From UBA7692 sp964650845 (GTDB lineage Bacteria; Bacteroidota; Bacteroidia; Chitinophagales; LD1): a DNA stretch of 58,738 nt. The position numbers and the translations under genes were made by a program. Positions within the stretch are counted from its first letter, which is position 1; each line of letters begins with the position of its first letter. The notes under the pieces are model-generated. The model saw only the letters and a list, made by a program, of their open reading frames with translations. It was not told where the DNA came from and did not search any database. The DNA lies in assembly GCA_964650845.1 (NCBI GenBank), contig CAZYXR010000009.1, forward strand, positions 1 through 58,738. The letters are read 5' to 3'. Below, one piece after another: positions 17,820-26,385 of this stretch.

Positions 17820-18533
17820 ATGCAGCTATTCAACATTCCGAATTTTCTTACGCTCATCAACCTTTTCAGCGGCTGCTTGGCAATAGTGTTTGCTTTCAAT
17901 TTTCATTTAGATTGGGTACCCTTTTGCATAGCCATTTCGCTAATAGCCGATTTTTTTGACGGCATGGCTGCACGGGCATTAAAAACACCGCAGGGCATAG
18001 GTAAAGAGTTAGATTCTTTAGCAGATGTAGTAAGCTTTGGGGTGCTACCCTCGGTGGTGATTTACCAATTGCTTTTTCAGTACTGGGAAACAGTAAACAT
18101 GCAGGAGTCAAGTAATTTTGCGCTATCGTCTCCGGCTTTCATTATCGCTATCTTTGCAGCTTTGCGCTTGGCTAAATTCAATTTAGACCAACGGCAAGTT
18201 TCGGGCTTTATTGGGCTTGCTACGCCTGCCGCTACCATTTTTGTAGCCGGGGTTTTATTGGTTTTTCTCAATAACAGTTTGGAGCTTTCCGAAGTAATCT
18301 TCAAACCTTTTACCCTTTACGGTATTATTGCGGTGCTTTGCTTTTTAATGATTGCCGAAATACCCATGTTTTCGTTTAAACTCAAGTCGTTTGGGTGGAA
18401 AGGCAACGAAATTCAGTTCATATTTCTTTTACTTGTTGCGGTGTTGATTGTAACGCTTAAATTCGCAGCCGTTCCGTTAAGCGTTTTGCTTTACGTACTA
18501 CTTTCTATCATTCAAACATTTATAAAGAAATGA
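17820..18533 (+). CDS. pssA: CDP-diacylglycerol-serine O-phosphatidyltransferase
   Basis: A 237-aa membrane enzyme with about six helices. The CDP-alcohol phosphotransferase motif D-x2-D-G-x2-A-R-x8-G-x3-D-x3-D is complete (DFFDGMAARALKTPQGIGKE followed by LDSLAD). It makes phosphatidylserine from CDP-diacylglycerol and serine, the precursor of phosphatidylethanolamine. Length and the early NIPNFLTLINLFSGCLA start fit bacterial PssA. Its stop overlaps the purS start (ATGA at 18530-18533). Confidence 0.9.
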   Translation: MQLFNIPNFLTLINLFSGCLAIVFAFNFHLDWVPFCIAISLIADFFDGMAARALKTPQGIGKELDSLADVVSFGVLPSVVIYQLLFQYWETVNMQESSNFALSSPAFIIAIFAALRLAKFNLDQRQVSGFIGLATPAATIFVAGVLLVFLNNSLELSEVIFKPFTLYGIIAVLCFLMIAEIPMFSFKLKSFGWKGNEIQFIFLLLVAVLIVTLKFAAVPLSVLLYVLLSIIQTFIKK

Positions 18534-18781
18534 ACTTTCGTGCCGAAATAAACGTGATGCCTCACAAAGAATTGCTCGATCCACAAGGCAAAGCCGTAGC
18601 CAATGGCTTGCACAAAATGAATTATACCGGTGTGCAAGATGTGCGCATTGGCAAACACATCACTATCACATTGAGTGCTGCCAACAAAGACGAAGCAACA
18701 AAACAAGTAGAAGAAGCTTGTAAAAAACTTTTAGCCAATGCCATCATGGAAGGCTATACATTTGAACTTACAGAGGTTTAG
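18530..18781 (+). CDS. purS: Phosphoribosylformylglycinamidine synthase subunit PurS
   Basis: An 83-aa small subunit. FRAEINVMPHKELLDPQGKA and GVQDVRIGKHITITL are the PurS core. PurS dimers bridge PurQ (glutaminase) and small PurL in the fourth step of purine synthesis and help channel ammonia. PurQ and PurL are not in this window, so the subunit is encoded apart from its partners. It is translationally coupled to pssA by a 4-bp overlap. Confidence 0.9.
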   Translation: MNFRAEINVMPHKELLDPQGKAVANGLHKMNYTGVQDVRIGKHITITLSAANKDEATKQVEEACKKLLANAIMEGYTFELTEV

Positions 18782-18840
18782 TAAACCAACAAATGGCAAT
18801 TAGGAACTCATTGCTCATTCGGTAACTCATTCTGTGCTTC

Positions 18841-19509
18841 ATGTCTAAACTGATTATCATTCCCACGCCAATAGGTAACCTTGAAGATATTACGCTTCGG
18901 GCATTGCGTATGTTGAAAGAAGTGGATGTGATACTTGCCGAAGACACCCGCCAAACAAAAAAACTGCTCAATCATTTTGCCATAGAAAAGCACATGATTG
19001 CGCATCACGCATTTAATGAGCATCACACGCTTTCGCAAATTATCCAACGCATCAAATCGGGGCAAACCATTGGTATGGTAAGCGATGGCGGCACGCCCGC
19101 TATTTCCGACCCAGGGTTTCTGTTGGTAAGAGAATGTGTAAAAGAAGATATTGCCGTTGAGTGCTTGCCCGGTGCAACTGCATTTGTACCAGCTTTGGTA
19201 AACTCGGGCTTACCATGTAGCAGCTTTGTTTTTGAAGGTTTTTTGCCCCACAAAAAAGGTAGAGAAACTGCATTGAAAAAACTTAGCCTCGAAACACGAA
19301 CCATCATTCTTTACGAATCGCCCAATCGCATTGTAAAATTGATGGAAGAACTCATCAAGCACTTTGGCGAATCGCGCAAAGTGAGTGTGAGCCGCGAGCT
19401 AAGTAAAATGTTTGAAGAAACTGTGCGCGGCACAGTTACCGAAGTGCTGCAACATTTTAGCACACACGAACCCAAAGGCGAGTTTGTGGTTGTAATTGAA
19501 GGAGTCTAA
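18841..19509 (+). CDS. rsmI: 16S rRNA (cytidine1402-2'-O)-methyltransferase
   Basis: A 222-aa SAM-dependent methyltransferase of the tetrapyrrole-methylase fold. IIPTPIGNLEDITLRAL and SDGGTPAISDPG are the diagnostic RsmI motifs, with AEDTRQTKKLL and FVFEGFLPHKKG further on. It methylates the ribose of C1402 in the decoding centre. It is shorter than the E. coli protein (286 aa) because the C-terminal extension is absent, which is usual in this phylum. 59 bp after purS. Confidence 0.9.
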   Translation: MSKLIIIPTPIGNLEDITLRALRMLKEVDVILAEDTRQTKKLLNHFAIEKHMIAHHAFNEHHTLSQIIQRIKSGQTIGMVSDGGTPAISDPGFLLVRECVKEDIAVECLPGATAFVPALVNSGLPCSSFVFEGFLPHKKGRETALKKLSLETRTIILYESPNRIVKLMEELIKHFGESRKVSVSRELSKMFEETVRGTVTEVLQHFSTHEPKGEFVVVIEGV

Positions 19510-19554
19510 CGCTTTAACATAGATGCTATAAGCATCAATTGCAACAGCATCATA

Positions 19555-19809
19555 TTATTCATCATCTCCCAAATCTCCTTCATCACTCCGTGGGCTATTT
19601 GCCGACTCATTGCTTCCTACAGCCAATAGTTTGACAAAATACTTAACACCAATTACACCCAAATAAAAAACCGCAAATGATTTAACATCATAGTTGCTAT
19701 ACTTTATCAACCCAAAACAAATCAATATGAAACCTATCAACCACAAGCCACGCAACCTTAAAACAACAATGCAAGAAAGTATAAGAGCAATCAGTCGGAG
19801 TATTTCCAT
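19555..19809 (-). CDS. Small membrane protein of unknown function
   Basis: 84 aa. Two or three hydrophobic segments (MEILRLIALILSCIVVLRLR; WLIGFILICFGLI; FAVFYLGVIGVKYFVKLLAV) are followed by an acidic soluble tail (RSDEGDLGDDE). No motif recognised. It lies between rsmI (convergent) and the tRNA-Cys terminator on the same strand and has no operon partner. Coding status rests on the membrane-protein composition only. Confidence 0.5.
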   Translation of the reverse strand: MEILRLIALILSCIVVLRLRGLWLIGFILICFGLIKYSNYDVKSFAVFYLGVIGVKYFVKLLAVGSNESANSPRSDEGDLGDDE

Positions 19810-19872
19810 GGTCTAAGATAGCAAAACAAAACACCCTCTACACTTTTACCATTAACATAAAAAACGGGCAAT

Positions 19873-19924
19873 CCCAAAAACAAAAAGCGCTCAAACTATT
19901 GCTGAGCAACAATTTGAGCGCTTT
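19873..19924 (-). terminator. Intrinsic terminator downstream of tRNA-Cys
   Basis: A perfect 12-bp inverted repeat, AAAGCGCTCAAA (19884-19895) and TTTGAGCGCTTT (19913-19924), with a smaller nested TTGCT/AGCAA stem in the loop. On the minus strand it is followed by a T-rich tract (19873-19883). It starts 6 bp after the tRNA 3' end. Confidence 0.85.
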
Positions 19925-19930
19925 AAGTTG

Positions 19931-20001
19931 AGGTCGGAAGCGGATTCGAACCGCTGTAGCAGCTTTTGCAGAGCTGAGCCTAGCCACTCGGCCATCCGAC
20001 C
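19931..20001 (-). tRNA. tRNA-Cys (GCA)
   Basis: A 71-nt cloverleaf on the minus strand. Acceptor GGTCGGA pairs with TCCGACC; the D stem is GCC/GGC; the anticodon stem CAGCT/AGCTG encloses loop CTGCAAA with anticodon GCA; the T arm is AGCGG-TTCGAAT-CCGCT; the discriminator is U73, as expected for cysteine. CCA is not encoded. A strong terminator follows at once. Confidence 0.95.
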
Positions 20002-20037
20002 ATTTTTTGTGGGCGGCAAACCTAAAAGATTTTTTGA

Positions 20038-21189
20038 TTATTTGATAACCTCTGCCAACTTATCTTCCAAAGCTTGTCCACGCAAATCGCGTGCAATGAT
20101 GACCCCATCTTTATCAAGTAAAAATTGTGCCGGAATTCCTTGCACATTGTATGCGCGCGCAGCAGTGCTGTTCCAAAACTGCAAATCGCTCACATGATTT
20201 TCCCATACCAAACCATCAGCCTTAATTGCATTCACCCAAGCATTTTTTTCTTTATCGAGCGATACACTGTAAACAGTAAAGCCCTTGTTTTTAAACTTGT
20301 TGTACGCTGCCACCACAGCAGGGTTCTCTCTGCGGCATGGACCACACCAACTTGCCCAAAAATCAAGCAAAACATATTTACCTTTAAGCGAACTCAACTT
20401 AATACTTTTACCATCCGGAGTAGGCAAATCAATATCTGGAGCAGGTTTACCCACGGCAATATTTTCTGTAGCCTTTGCCTGCGCTTCTTGCGCTATACGT
20501 TGTTGTTCTATTTGTGCTGCTATACCTTTTAACTCGGCAGTATATGGCGATTGTGGCAATTCTTTTTCAAAACGATTGGTAACAATCAAAAATTCTTTTT
20601 GAAAGCGATTAACATCTGACATTACAGCAATCATAGCTACAAAAGGACTTTTGGCGGTTGTAGCTGTTTTTACAATATAATCGCTCATGGCTGCACCTTT
20701 GGTATTAAGCTGGGCAACTACTTTCTCCATAGAATCTTGTGCCAACATACCTTGCTGCCCCATCATATATGCTTGATTCAAGCCTTGCATATCTAATTGA
20801 AAAGACTGCAATTGATGCAGCGTTTGCTGCAATTCATCTTGCGCTGGCGCACCTTTTATGGAAGATTTCAACGGGCTTTCCACATCTAAATTTGCCGTAA
20901 ACTCTTTGTTTTCCAACAGCATCATCCAAAAAACCTGTGGGTTGTTTTTCAAACGAATGCGGTACAACCCTTGTCCATCTGCAGCTCCATTTAATTTGAA
21001 TTCTCCTTTTGCACTTAGCACAGCCGAATCAATAACTGTAACTTGTTGAAGACTTAATTTTTCAAGCATCACAGTTTCACTGCCTGTGGTGTTTACAATG
21101 TTTCCTGATATTTTGTATCCGGTGCCACCTGCGCTGTTGCATGCTACTGCGGCATACAAAAAACTTACTACGAGAAATATTTTTTTCAT
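20038..21189 (-). CDS. Thioredoxin-domain lipoprotein with DUF4369 (TlpA/ResA type)
   Basis: 383 aa from ATG 21189; the longer frame to 21228 adds a non-signal prefix. The N-terminus MKKIFLVVSFLYAAVACNSA is a lipoprotein signal with Cys in a lipobox (AVAC). Residues about 25-120 form a DUF4369 domain (YKISGNIVNTTGSETVMLEK), followed by a helical, Gln-rich linker. The C-terminal thioredoxin domain has WASWCGPCRRENPAV (CGPC) and GIPAQFLLDKDG with the cis-Pro. A membrane-anchored periplasmic thiol reductase, a family abundant in Bacteroidota; possible roles are cytochrome c maturation or general redox repair. Confidence 0.9.
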   Translation of the reverse strand: MKKIFLVVSFLYAAVACNSAGGTGYKISGNIVNTTGSETVMLEKLSLQQVTVIDSAVLSAKGEFKLNGAADGQGLYRIRLKNNPQVFWMMLLENKEFTANLDVESPLKSSIKGAPAQDELQQTLHQLQSFQLDMQGLNQAYMMGQQGMLAQDSMEKVVAQLNTKGAAMSDYIVKTATTAKSPFVAMIAVMSDVNRFQKEFLIVTNRFEKELPQSPYTAELKGIAAQIEQQRIAQEAQAKATENIAVGKPAPDIDLPTPDGKSIKLSSLKGKYVLLDFWASWCGPCRRENPAVVAAYNKFKNKGFTVYSVSLDKEKNAWVNAIKADGLVWENHVSDLQFWNSTAARAYNVQGIPAQFLLDKDGVIIARDLRGQALEDKLAEVIK

Positions 21190-21264
21190 AATTGAAGCGG
21201 CAAATGTAAGCAATAACTTATACGCCAAACAGAAGATTTCTTAAAACGCAAATAGTTGAAAATG

Positions 21265-21272
21265 TACTTTTG
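21265..21272 (+). promoter_or_regulatory. -7 box of the gamma carbonic anhydrase gene
   Basis: TACTTTTG matches TAnnTTTG. The predicted transcription start lies just before 21289, which supports the ATG at 21289 over the in-frame codon at 21256. No clear -33 element at standard spacing. Confidence 0.45.
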
Positions 21273-21288
21273 CGGCAAATCAGTATTG

Positions 21289-21798
21289 ATGAGTAAATAT
21301 TTTGAAGAACTCTCGGCAAGAGTAAAAAAAGGCAAAGACGTTTTTATTGCCCACAATGCAACGGTGGTTGGCGATATTGAATTGGGCGACAATGTAAGTA
21401 TATGGTATGGTGCAGTGTTGCGGTCCGACTTAGATAAAATGGTTATTGGCGAGCGCACCAACATACAAGATGGCTGTATTTTTCATGTAGATCCGGGCAG
21501 CCCAGTTATTGTAGGTAAAGGAAATATTATTGGACATGGAGCAATTTTGCATGGCTGCACCATTGGCGACAACAATCTTATTGGAATGAGAGCAACCGTA
21601 ATGAATGGCGCAAAAATTGGTAATGGCTGTGTAATTGGCGCTCATGCTTTAGTTACCGAAAACATGGTTGTTCCCGATTTTTCAATGGTATTGGGTTGCC
21701 CTGGAAAAGTTGTGAAAAAGTTGCCTGCCGATGTAATTCGGTTAATTAAATTGGGCGAAGATGAATATGTGCACGACGCATTAAAATATTTGCAGTAG
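21289..21798 (+). CDS. Gamma-class carbonic anhydrase family protein
   Basis: A 169-aa left-handed beta-helix protein with hexapeptide repeats (NVSIWYGAVLRSDLDKMVIG ...). The metal-ligand histidines of the gamma-CA family are present in IFHVD and in GHGAILHGC, and the DLDKM..GERTNIQDG region is conserved. It probably forms a trimer binding Zn or Fe; activity in this YrdA/PaaY-like subgroup is often weak or absent. The start is chosen because a promoter -7 box overlaps the longer version. Confidence 0.85.
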   Translation: MSKYFEELSARVKKGKDVFIAHNATVVGDIELGDNVSIWYGAVLRSDLDKMVIGERTNIQDGCIFHVDPGSPVIVGKGNIIGHGAILHGCTIGDNNLIGMRATVMNGAKIGNGCVIGAHALVTENMVVPDFSMVLGCPGKVVKKLPADVIRLIKLGEDEYVHDALKYLQ

Positions 21799-21915
21799 CA
21801 TCCCTGAATTTTAAAATATCATTGCAGCAGATTTAGTTCATAGATGATATACACATCAAACCTTGTTGTTCAATTGCCCAACAACAAAAACCATGTATAA
21901 TATAAAGTAGAATAA

Positions 21916-22902
21916 ATGAGTATAAAAGCAGCAATAACTGCCGTTTCGAGTCACCTGCCCGATTTTATTTTAAACAATAAAATCTTAGAAAGCATGGTGG
22001 ATACGAATGACGAATGGATATTCAGCCGCACAGGAATAAAAGAAAGAAGAATTTTAAAGGGCGAAGGAAAAGGAACATCGGCAATGGCTGTACCTGCCGT
22101 TCAAAAAATTTTAGCGCAAAAAAATCTTTCGCCTAACGAAATTGATTTACTAATTTGTTGCACCGTAACACCCGATCATATTTTTCCGGCAACTGCAAAT
22201 ATTATCAGCGAACAATGCGGCATCAAAAATGCTTTTAGCTTCGATTTGAATGCGGCATGTTCAGGATTTTTATATGGTTTGGCTACGGCATCAAAATTTG
22301 TAGAAAGCGGCAGATACAAAAAAGTGATTTTGGTTGGTGCCGATAAAATGTCCTCCATCATCAATTATGAGGATAGACAAACCTGTGTAATTTTTGGCGA
22401 TGCGGCTGCCGCTGTTTTATTGGAGCCATCTACTTCTGGTTATGGAATAATTGACGAAGTGCTGCAAAGTGATGGTTCGGGCTTTCAATACCTACATCAA
22501 AAAGCTGGAGGCTCGGCCTTCCCCCCTACCCTGCAAACCGTTGAAAACAAAGAACATTTTGTACATCAAGAAGGCAAATCAGTTTTCAAAGTAGCTGTAA
22601 CCAAAGTGGCAGAATGTGTAGAAGCCGTAATGCAGCGCAATGGACTTACTAAAAACGATGTAGATTGGTTTGTGCCGCACCAAGCAAACATTCGCATAAT
22701 AGAATCGGTTAATGAACGCCTTGGTTTTGCCCGCGAAAAAGTTACAGTGAACATCCATAAATATGGCAACACTACCAATTCTACCATACCATTGTGTTTA
22801 GATGAATGGAAGAACAAATTCAAAAAAGGCGATAAAATCATTTTAGCAACCTTTGGTGGTGGTTTTACTTGGGGTGCTATTTATTTAGAGTGGGCAATCT
22901 GA
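21916..22902 (+). CDS. fabH: 3-oxoacyl-ACP synthase III
   Basis: A 328-aa thiolase-fold condensing enzyme. The catalytic triad is complete: Cys in DLNAACSGFLYGL, His in VPHQANIRII and Asn in KYGNTTNST. WIFSRTGIKERR and GDAAAAVLLEP are typical of FabH. It starts fatty-acid synthesis by condensing acetyl- or branched acyl-CoA with malonyl-ACP. It lies 159 bp upstream of the polyene-type operon, which has its own promoter, so it could be plain fatty-acid synthesis or a source of starter units. No DarB-like features are visible. Confidence 0.93.
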   Translation: MSIKAAITAVSSHLPDFILNNKILESMVDTNDEWIFSRTGIKERRILKGEGKGTSAMAVPAVQKILAQKNLSPNEIDLLICCTVTPDHIFPATANIISEQCGIKNAFSFDLNAACSGFLYGLATASKFVESGRYKKVILVGADKMSSIINYEDRQTCVIFGDAAAAVLLEPSTSGYGIIDEVLQSDGSGFQYLHQKAGGSAFPPTLQTVENKEHFVHQEGKSVFKVAVTKVAECVEAVMQRNGLTKNDVDWFVPHQANIRIIESVNERLGFAREKVTVNIHKYGNTTNSTIPLCLDEWKNKFKKGDKIILATFGGGFTWGAIYLEWAI

Positions 22903-22986
22903 TTGCCTTCGCTCCGTTTTTTCTTCAAAATAGAAAGTTTGCTGAAGTTATTTTTGAAGCATTCAAAAACTACCTGACGAAACGCA

Positions 22987-23017
22987 TTTGTATAGTTTCT
23001 TTTCGGGCTTACATTTG
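22987..23017 (+). promoter_or_regulatory. Promoter of the polyene-type operon
   Basis: -33 TTTG (22987-22990), a 19-bp spacer and -7 TACATTTG (23010-23017): a full match to the Bacteroidota sigma consensus. The leader before ATG 23062 would be about 35-40 bases. It is the only good promoter seen before the nine-gene run. Confidence 0.7.
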
Positions 23018-23061
23018 CCGAGCCGAGATGCAAAAGCATTTCGCAAATGATTCATCCATAT

Positions 23062-24306
23062 ATGACTACCGAAAAAATAGATGTATTAGTAATTGGCGCA
23101 GGCCCATCTGGCACAGTAGCCGCCTCAATAATCAACAAAGCAGGCTTTAAAACAAAAATTGTTGAGAAAGAACAATTTCCACGATTTGTAATTGGCGAAA
23201 GTTTACTGCCCAGGTGCATGGAAGCCTTGGATGCCGCAGACTTTGTTGATGTAGTAAAAGCAAAGGGATTTCAAGTAAAGTACGGAGCCAAATTTGTGCA
23301 AGGCACCAACAAAGTAATGGACTTTCTTTTCAGCGAACAGTTCACCAAAGGCTGGAGCTGGACCTGGCAAGTAAAGCGTGCCGATTTTGATTATGCACTT
23401 GCAAAAGAAGTGGAGCGAATGGGTGTGCCAGTTGAGTATAAAACTACCGTTACCAACATACAATTTTCGGGAAGCAACTCAGTTACATCGGTTACAAAAG
23501 AAGATGGCACACAAAAACAAATTGAAGCAAAATTTATTGTAGATGCATCTGGTTATGGCAGGGTTATTCCACGTTTATTCAACCTCGACAAACCATCAAA
23601 CTTGCCACCGCGCAAAACTCTTTTTACGCACATTAAGGATGCGCGCAGAGAAAACTACATTCAACCCAATCGCATATTGATTATTGACCACGCACCAGGA
23701 GTTTGGGCTTGGGTAATTCCTTTTTCCGATGGTGTTTCATCGTGTGGCTTTGTGGGCTATCCAGAGTATTTTGATAAATACATCGGCTCGCCCGAAGAGC
23801 AACTTCGCGCTATAATAAAAGCTGAACCAAACACCGCAAAACGGTTCGAAGATTGCGAGTTTATGTTTGAGCCGCGCACCATTCAAGGTTGGAGCTCTAC
23901 TACCAATAAGTTTTATGGCGATGGCTTTGTGCTTACAGGTAATGTAACCGAGTTTCTCGACCCAATTTTTTCTTCGGGAGTTACTCTTGCTACCGTTTCA
24001 TCGCATCGCGCTGCCGAGTTGGCTGTTCGCCAGCTAAAAGGCGAAACAATAGACTGGGAAGAAGAATACATGAAACCAACAATGGTTGGCGTAGATACTT
24101 TTCGCACTTTTGTAATGGCTTGGTACGATGGCACATTGCAAAAAATATTTTTCAATGATGTGCAAAATATAGAAGTACAGCGGCAAATATGTTCGGTACT
24201 GGCTGGCTATGTGTGGGATACCGAAAACCCTTACGTAAAAAATCACGAATCGGCATTGAAACGCTTAGCGCGATTAGTTGAAATAGAAAAAATATTGAGC
24301 GAGTAA
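23062..24306 (+). CDS. Flavin-dependent halogenase-like monooxygenase
   Basis: 414 aa from ATG 23062 (MTTEKIDVLVIGAGPSGTVA); an in-frame ATG at 23047 is possible. The Rossmann GxGxxG FAD site is at the N-terminus. The tryptophan-halogenase WxWxIP motif is present as WAWVIP, and FLDPIFSSG fits the F-x2-P-x2-S-x-G motif of flavin-dependent halogenases. A Lys in GFQVKYGAKF lies where the catalytic lysine of this family is expected. Related proteins occur in flexirubin/aryl-polyene loci, where they halogenate or hydroxylate the aryl head. Halogenation rather than hydroxylation is an inference. First gene of the operon; the next starts 5 bp on. Confidence 0.8.
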   Translation: MTTEKIDVLVIGAGPSGTVAASIINKAGFKTKIVEKEQFPRFVIGESLLPRCMEALDAADFVDVVKAKGFQVKYGAKFVQGTNKVMDFLFSEQFTKGWSWTWQVKRADFDYALAKEVERMGVPVEYKTTVTNIQFSGSNSVTSVTKEDGTQKQIEAKFIVDASGYGRVIPRLFNLDKPSNLPPRKTLFTHIKDARRENYIQPNRILIIDHAPGVWAWVIPFSDGVSSCGFVGYPEYFDKYIGSPEEQLRAIIKAEPNTAKRFEDCEFMFEPRTIQGWSSTTNKFYGDGFVLTGNVTEFLDPIFSSGVTLATVSSHRAAELAVRQLKGETIDWEEEYMKPTMVGVDTFRTFVMAWYDGTLQKIFFNDVQNIEVQRQICSVLAGYVWDTENPYVKNHESALKRLARLVEIEKILSE

Positions 24307-24311
24307 AACCA

Positions 24312-24935
24312 ATGGAAGTAAGCCTCAATGCCTATGTTGCATTAAAGAACAACTCCTTATTTTTAAACGGAGTTGAATTTATTGAAAAACAATCATCCGC
24401 ATCGGAGTTATTTGCATTGGCTTACCAACGGCTCAATATCAACTACCCCAAGTTTTTTAAAATGGATAACCTTTGCAAAACCGGTTTTATTGCCACCGAA
24501 CTGCTAATGCAAGAAAGTAAAACACAAACCGAGTATCTGCCCGAGCAAAAAGGAATCGTGCTCAGTTCGCGCAATTCAAGTTTAGATACCGACATTAGAT
24601 ACAACAACAGCATAGCCATCAATCCAAGCCCATCGCTTTTCGTCTATACATTGCCCAATGTGCTCGTTGGCGAGTTATGTATCAGAAATATGATTAAAGG
24701 CGAAACTGCTTGTTTTGTTTTTGATACTTTTGATGCCGATTTTCAAACAGATTATGTAAACCTCCTTTTTGATACCTGTAATTTAAAAACTTGTATCTCG
24801 GGCTGGGCAGATTTTTTTGAAGACAAAGCAGAAGCATTTATTTACTTATTGGAGCAGCGTGAAGGTTCGCAAAGCACAACTTTGCACAATGCCGAAAACA
24901 TTAAAAACATTTATTCAACGATATGGAAGACTTGA
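24312..24935 (+). CDS. Ketoacyl-synt_2 (PF13723-like) ketosynthase-fold protein
   Basis: A 207-aa protein resembling the N-terminal half of a beta-ketoacyl synthase. INPSPSLFVYTLPNVLVGEL followed by CIRNMIKGETACFVFDT is the core. No Cys-His-His active site is present and the length is that of the Ketoacyl-synt_2 family, which regularly accompanies aryl-polyene clusters. It may form a complex with, or modulate, the neighbouring KS/CLF pair; no catalysis is expected. It overlaps the ACP gene by 13 bp. Confidence 0.65.
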   Translation: MEVSLNAYVALKNNSLFLNGVEFIEKQSSASELFALAYQRLNINYPKFFKMDNLCKTGFIATELLMQESKTQTEYLPEQKGIVLSSRNSSLDTDIRYNNSIAINPSPSLFVYTLPNVLVGELCIRNMIKGETACFVFDTFDADFQTDYVNLLFDTCNLKTCISGWADFFEDKAEAFIYLLEQREGSQSTTLHNAENIKNIYSTIWKT

Positions 24936-25180
24936 TTGCTACATTGAAACAACAGATTGTTGAGCAATTGAATTTGCAACACCTCAAAGCCGAAGAGATT
25001 GGAAGCGACCAACCACTTTTTGGAGAAGGCTTGGGCTTAGACTCTATTGATGCATTGGAGCTGATAGTGCTACTGCAACAAAAATACGGGATAAAATTAG
25101 CCAACCCTGCCGAAGGTCCGCAGATTTTTCAAACGGTACGCACCATGGCCGAATTCATTTCTGCCAACCAGAAAGCATAA
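24923..25180 (+). CDS. Acyl carrier protein
   Basis: An 85-aa four-helix carrier. The phosphopantetheine Ser is in GLGLDSIDALELIVLLQQ. The start overlaps the preceding gene by 13 bp and the KS gene follows 5 bp later, so this is a dedicated ACP of the operon rather than the housekeeping one. It should carry the growing polyene chain. Confidence 0.9.
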   Translation: MEDLIATLKQQIVEQLNLQHLKAEEIGSDQPLFGEGLGLDSIDALELIVLLQQKYGIKLANPAEGPQIFQTVRTMAEFISANQKA

Positions 25181-25185
25181 TTTCA

Positions 25186-26382
25186 ATGCGCGTATTCATT
25201 GCAGGCAAGGGAACTATTTCTGCCATTGGCAACAACTGCACCGAATCGTGGGAAGCTTTACACAGCCTACGTTCTGGCATTGGGCGCATTACTATTTTGC
25301 CAACTATTTATGCCGATGCTTTACCTGCCGGTGAGATAAAACTTTCGAACCAAGAACTTGCCGATGCCGCAGGCATGGATGCTTGCACCTCACGCACTGC
25401 GCTTATTAGTGCCATTGCTGCTAAAGAAGCATTGCGCGATTCGGGTATTGACATAAAAAAGTACCGCACAGGTTTTATCTCGGCAAACACCGTGGGCGGC
25501 ATGGACAAAACCGAAATTGTTTACAGCAAATACTTAGAAAAAAAAACAGACACACAGCTTACAGGTGTTGTACATCACGATAGTGGCAGCATCACCGAGT
25601 TAGTTGCCGATGTTTTGGGCATAAATGATTTTGTAAGCACCATCAGCACAGCGTGTTCATCATCGGCCAATAGCATGATGTATGGCGCACGACTAATAAA
25701 AAGTAATTTACTGGATGTGGTAATTGCCGGAGGGGTAGATTCTATGTCGCGCTTTACCATCAGCGGTTTTAATGCTTTGATGATATTAGATAACAAACCC
25801 TGCGTACCATGCGATGAAAACCGCAATGGACTGAATCTTGGCGAAGGTGCCGGCTATGTAGTGTTGGTTTCAGAGCGGGTGGCAAAAGATTTGGGCAAAA
25901 ACCTGAACATCATTTTAAGTGGCTACGCCAATGCCAATGACGCTTTCCATCAAACAGCATCATCGCCCGATGGCAAAGGGAATTTTCTTGCAATGACGGG
26001 TGCTTTGAAAATGAGCGCACTGCAGCCATCGCAAATAAACTACATCAATTTACATGGCACTGGCACCAAAAATAACGATTTGGCCGAAGGCCTCGCAGTG
26101 CAAAAAGTATTTGAAAAAGTGCCTCATTGCAGCAGCACAAAATGCTACACAGGCCACACACTTGGTGCAAGCGCAGGTGTAGAAGCGGTATATTCTCTTT
26201 TATCTATGGAGCACAGCACCATTATACCTAACCTGCGTTTTGAAACACAAATGAAAGAATTGAATTTCGCACCTTCTACTTCGCTCATCGAAAATATAGA
26301 ATTGAACCACGTGTTAAGCAACTCATTTGGTTTTGGCGGCAATTGCTCTTCATTGATTTTTTCTAAAACATCTTCAATTTAA
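25186..26382 (+). CDS. Beta-ketoacyl-ACP synthase (FabF/KAS II type)
   Basis: A 398-aa condensing enzyme. Active-site Cys is in STACSSSANSMMYG, the two catalytic His residues are in HGTGTKNND and CYTGHTLGASAGV, and NSFGFGGNCSSL is the C-terminal signature. The elongating ketosynthase of the cluster, probably paired with the Cys-less KS encoded next (3 bp gap). An intact triad means real decarboxylative condensation is expected. Confidence 0.9.
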   Translation: MRVFIAGKGTISAIGNNCTESWEALHSLRSGIGRITILPTIYADALPAGEIKLSNQELADAAGMDACTSRTALISAIAAKEALRDSGIDIKKYRTGFISANTVGGMDKTEIVYSKYLEKKTDTQLTGVVHHDSGSITELVADVLGINDFVSTISTACSSSANSMMYGARLIKSNLLDVVIAGGVDSMSRFTISGFNALMILDNKPCVPCDENRNGLNLGEGAGYVVLVSERVAKDLGKNLNIILSGYANANDAFHQTASSPDGKGNFLAMTGALKMSALQPSQINYINLHGTGTKNNDLAEGLAVQKVFEKVPHCSSTKCYTGHTLGASAGVEAVYSLLSMEHSTIIPNLRFETQMKELNFAPSTSLIENIELNHVLSNSFGFGGNCSSLIFSKTSSI

Positions 26383-26385
26383 ACA

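Noticed and set aside
19510..19554. GATGCT/AGCATC hairpin as rsmI terminator
   Set aside because: The stem is only 6 bp and no T run follows on the plus strand.
21916..22902. fabH as a DarB-type dialkylresorcinol synthase of the polyene cluster
   Set aside because: The sequence is a standard FabH with ordinary Cys-His-Asn motifs, and the cluster promoter lies downstream of it.
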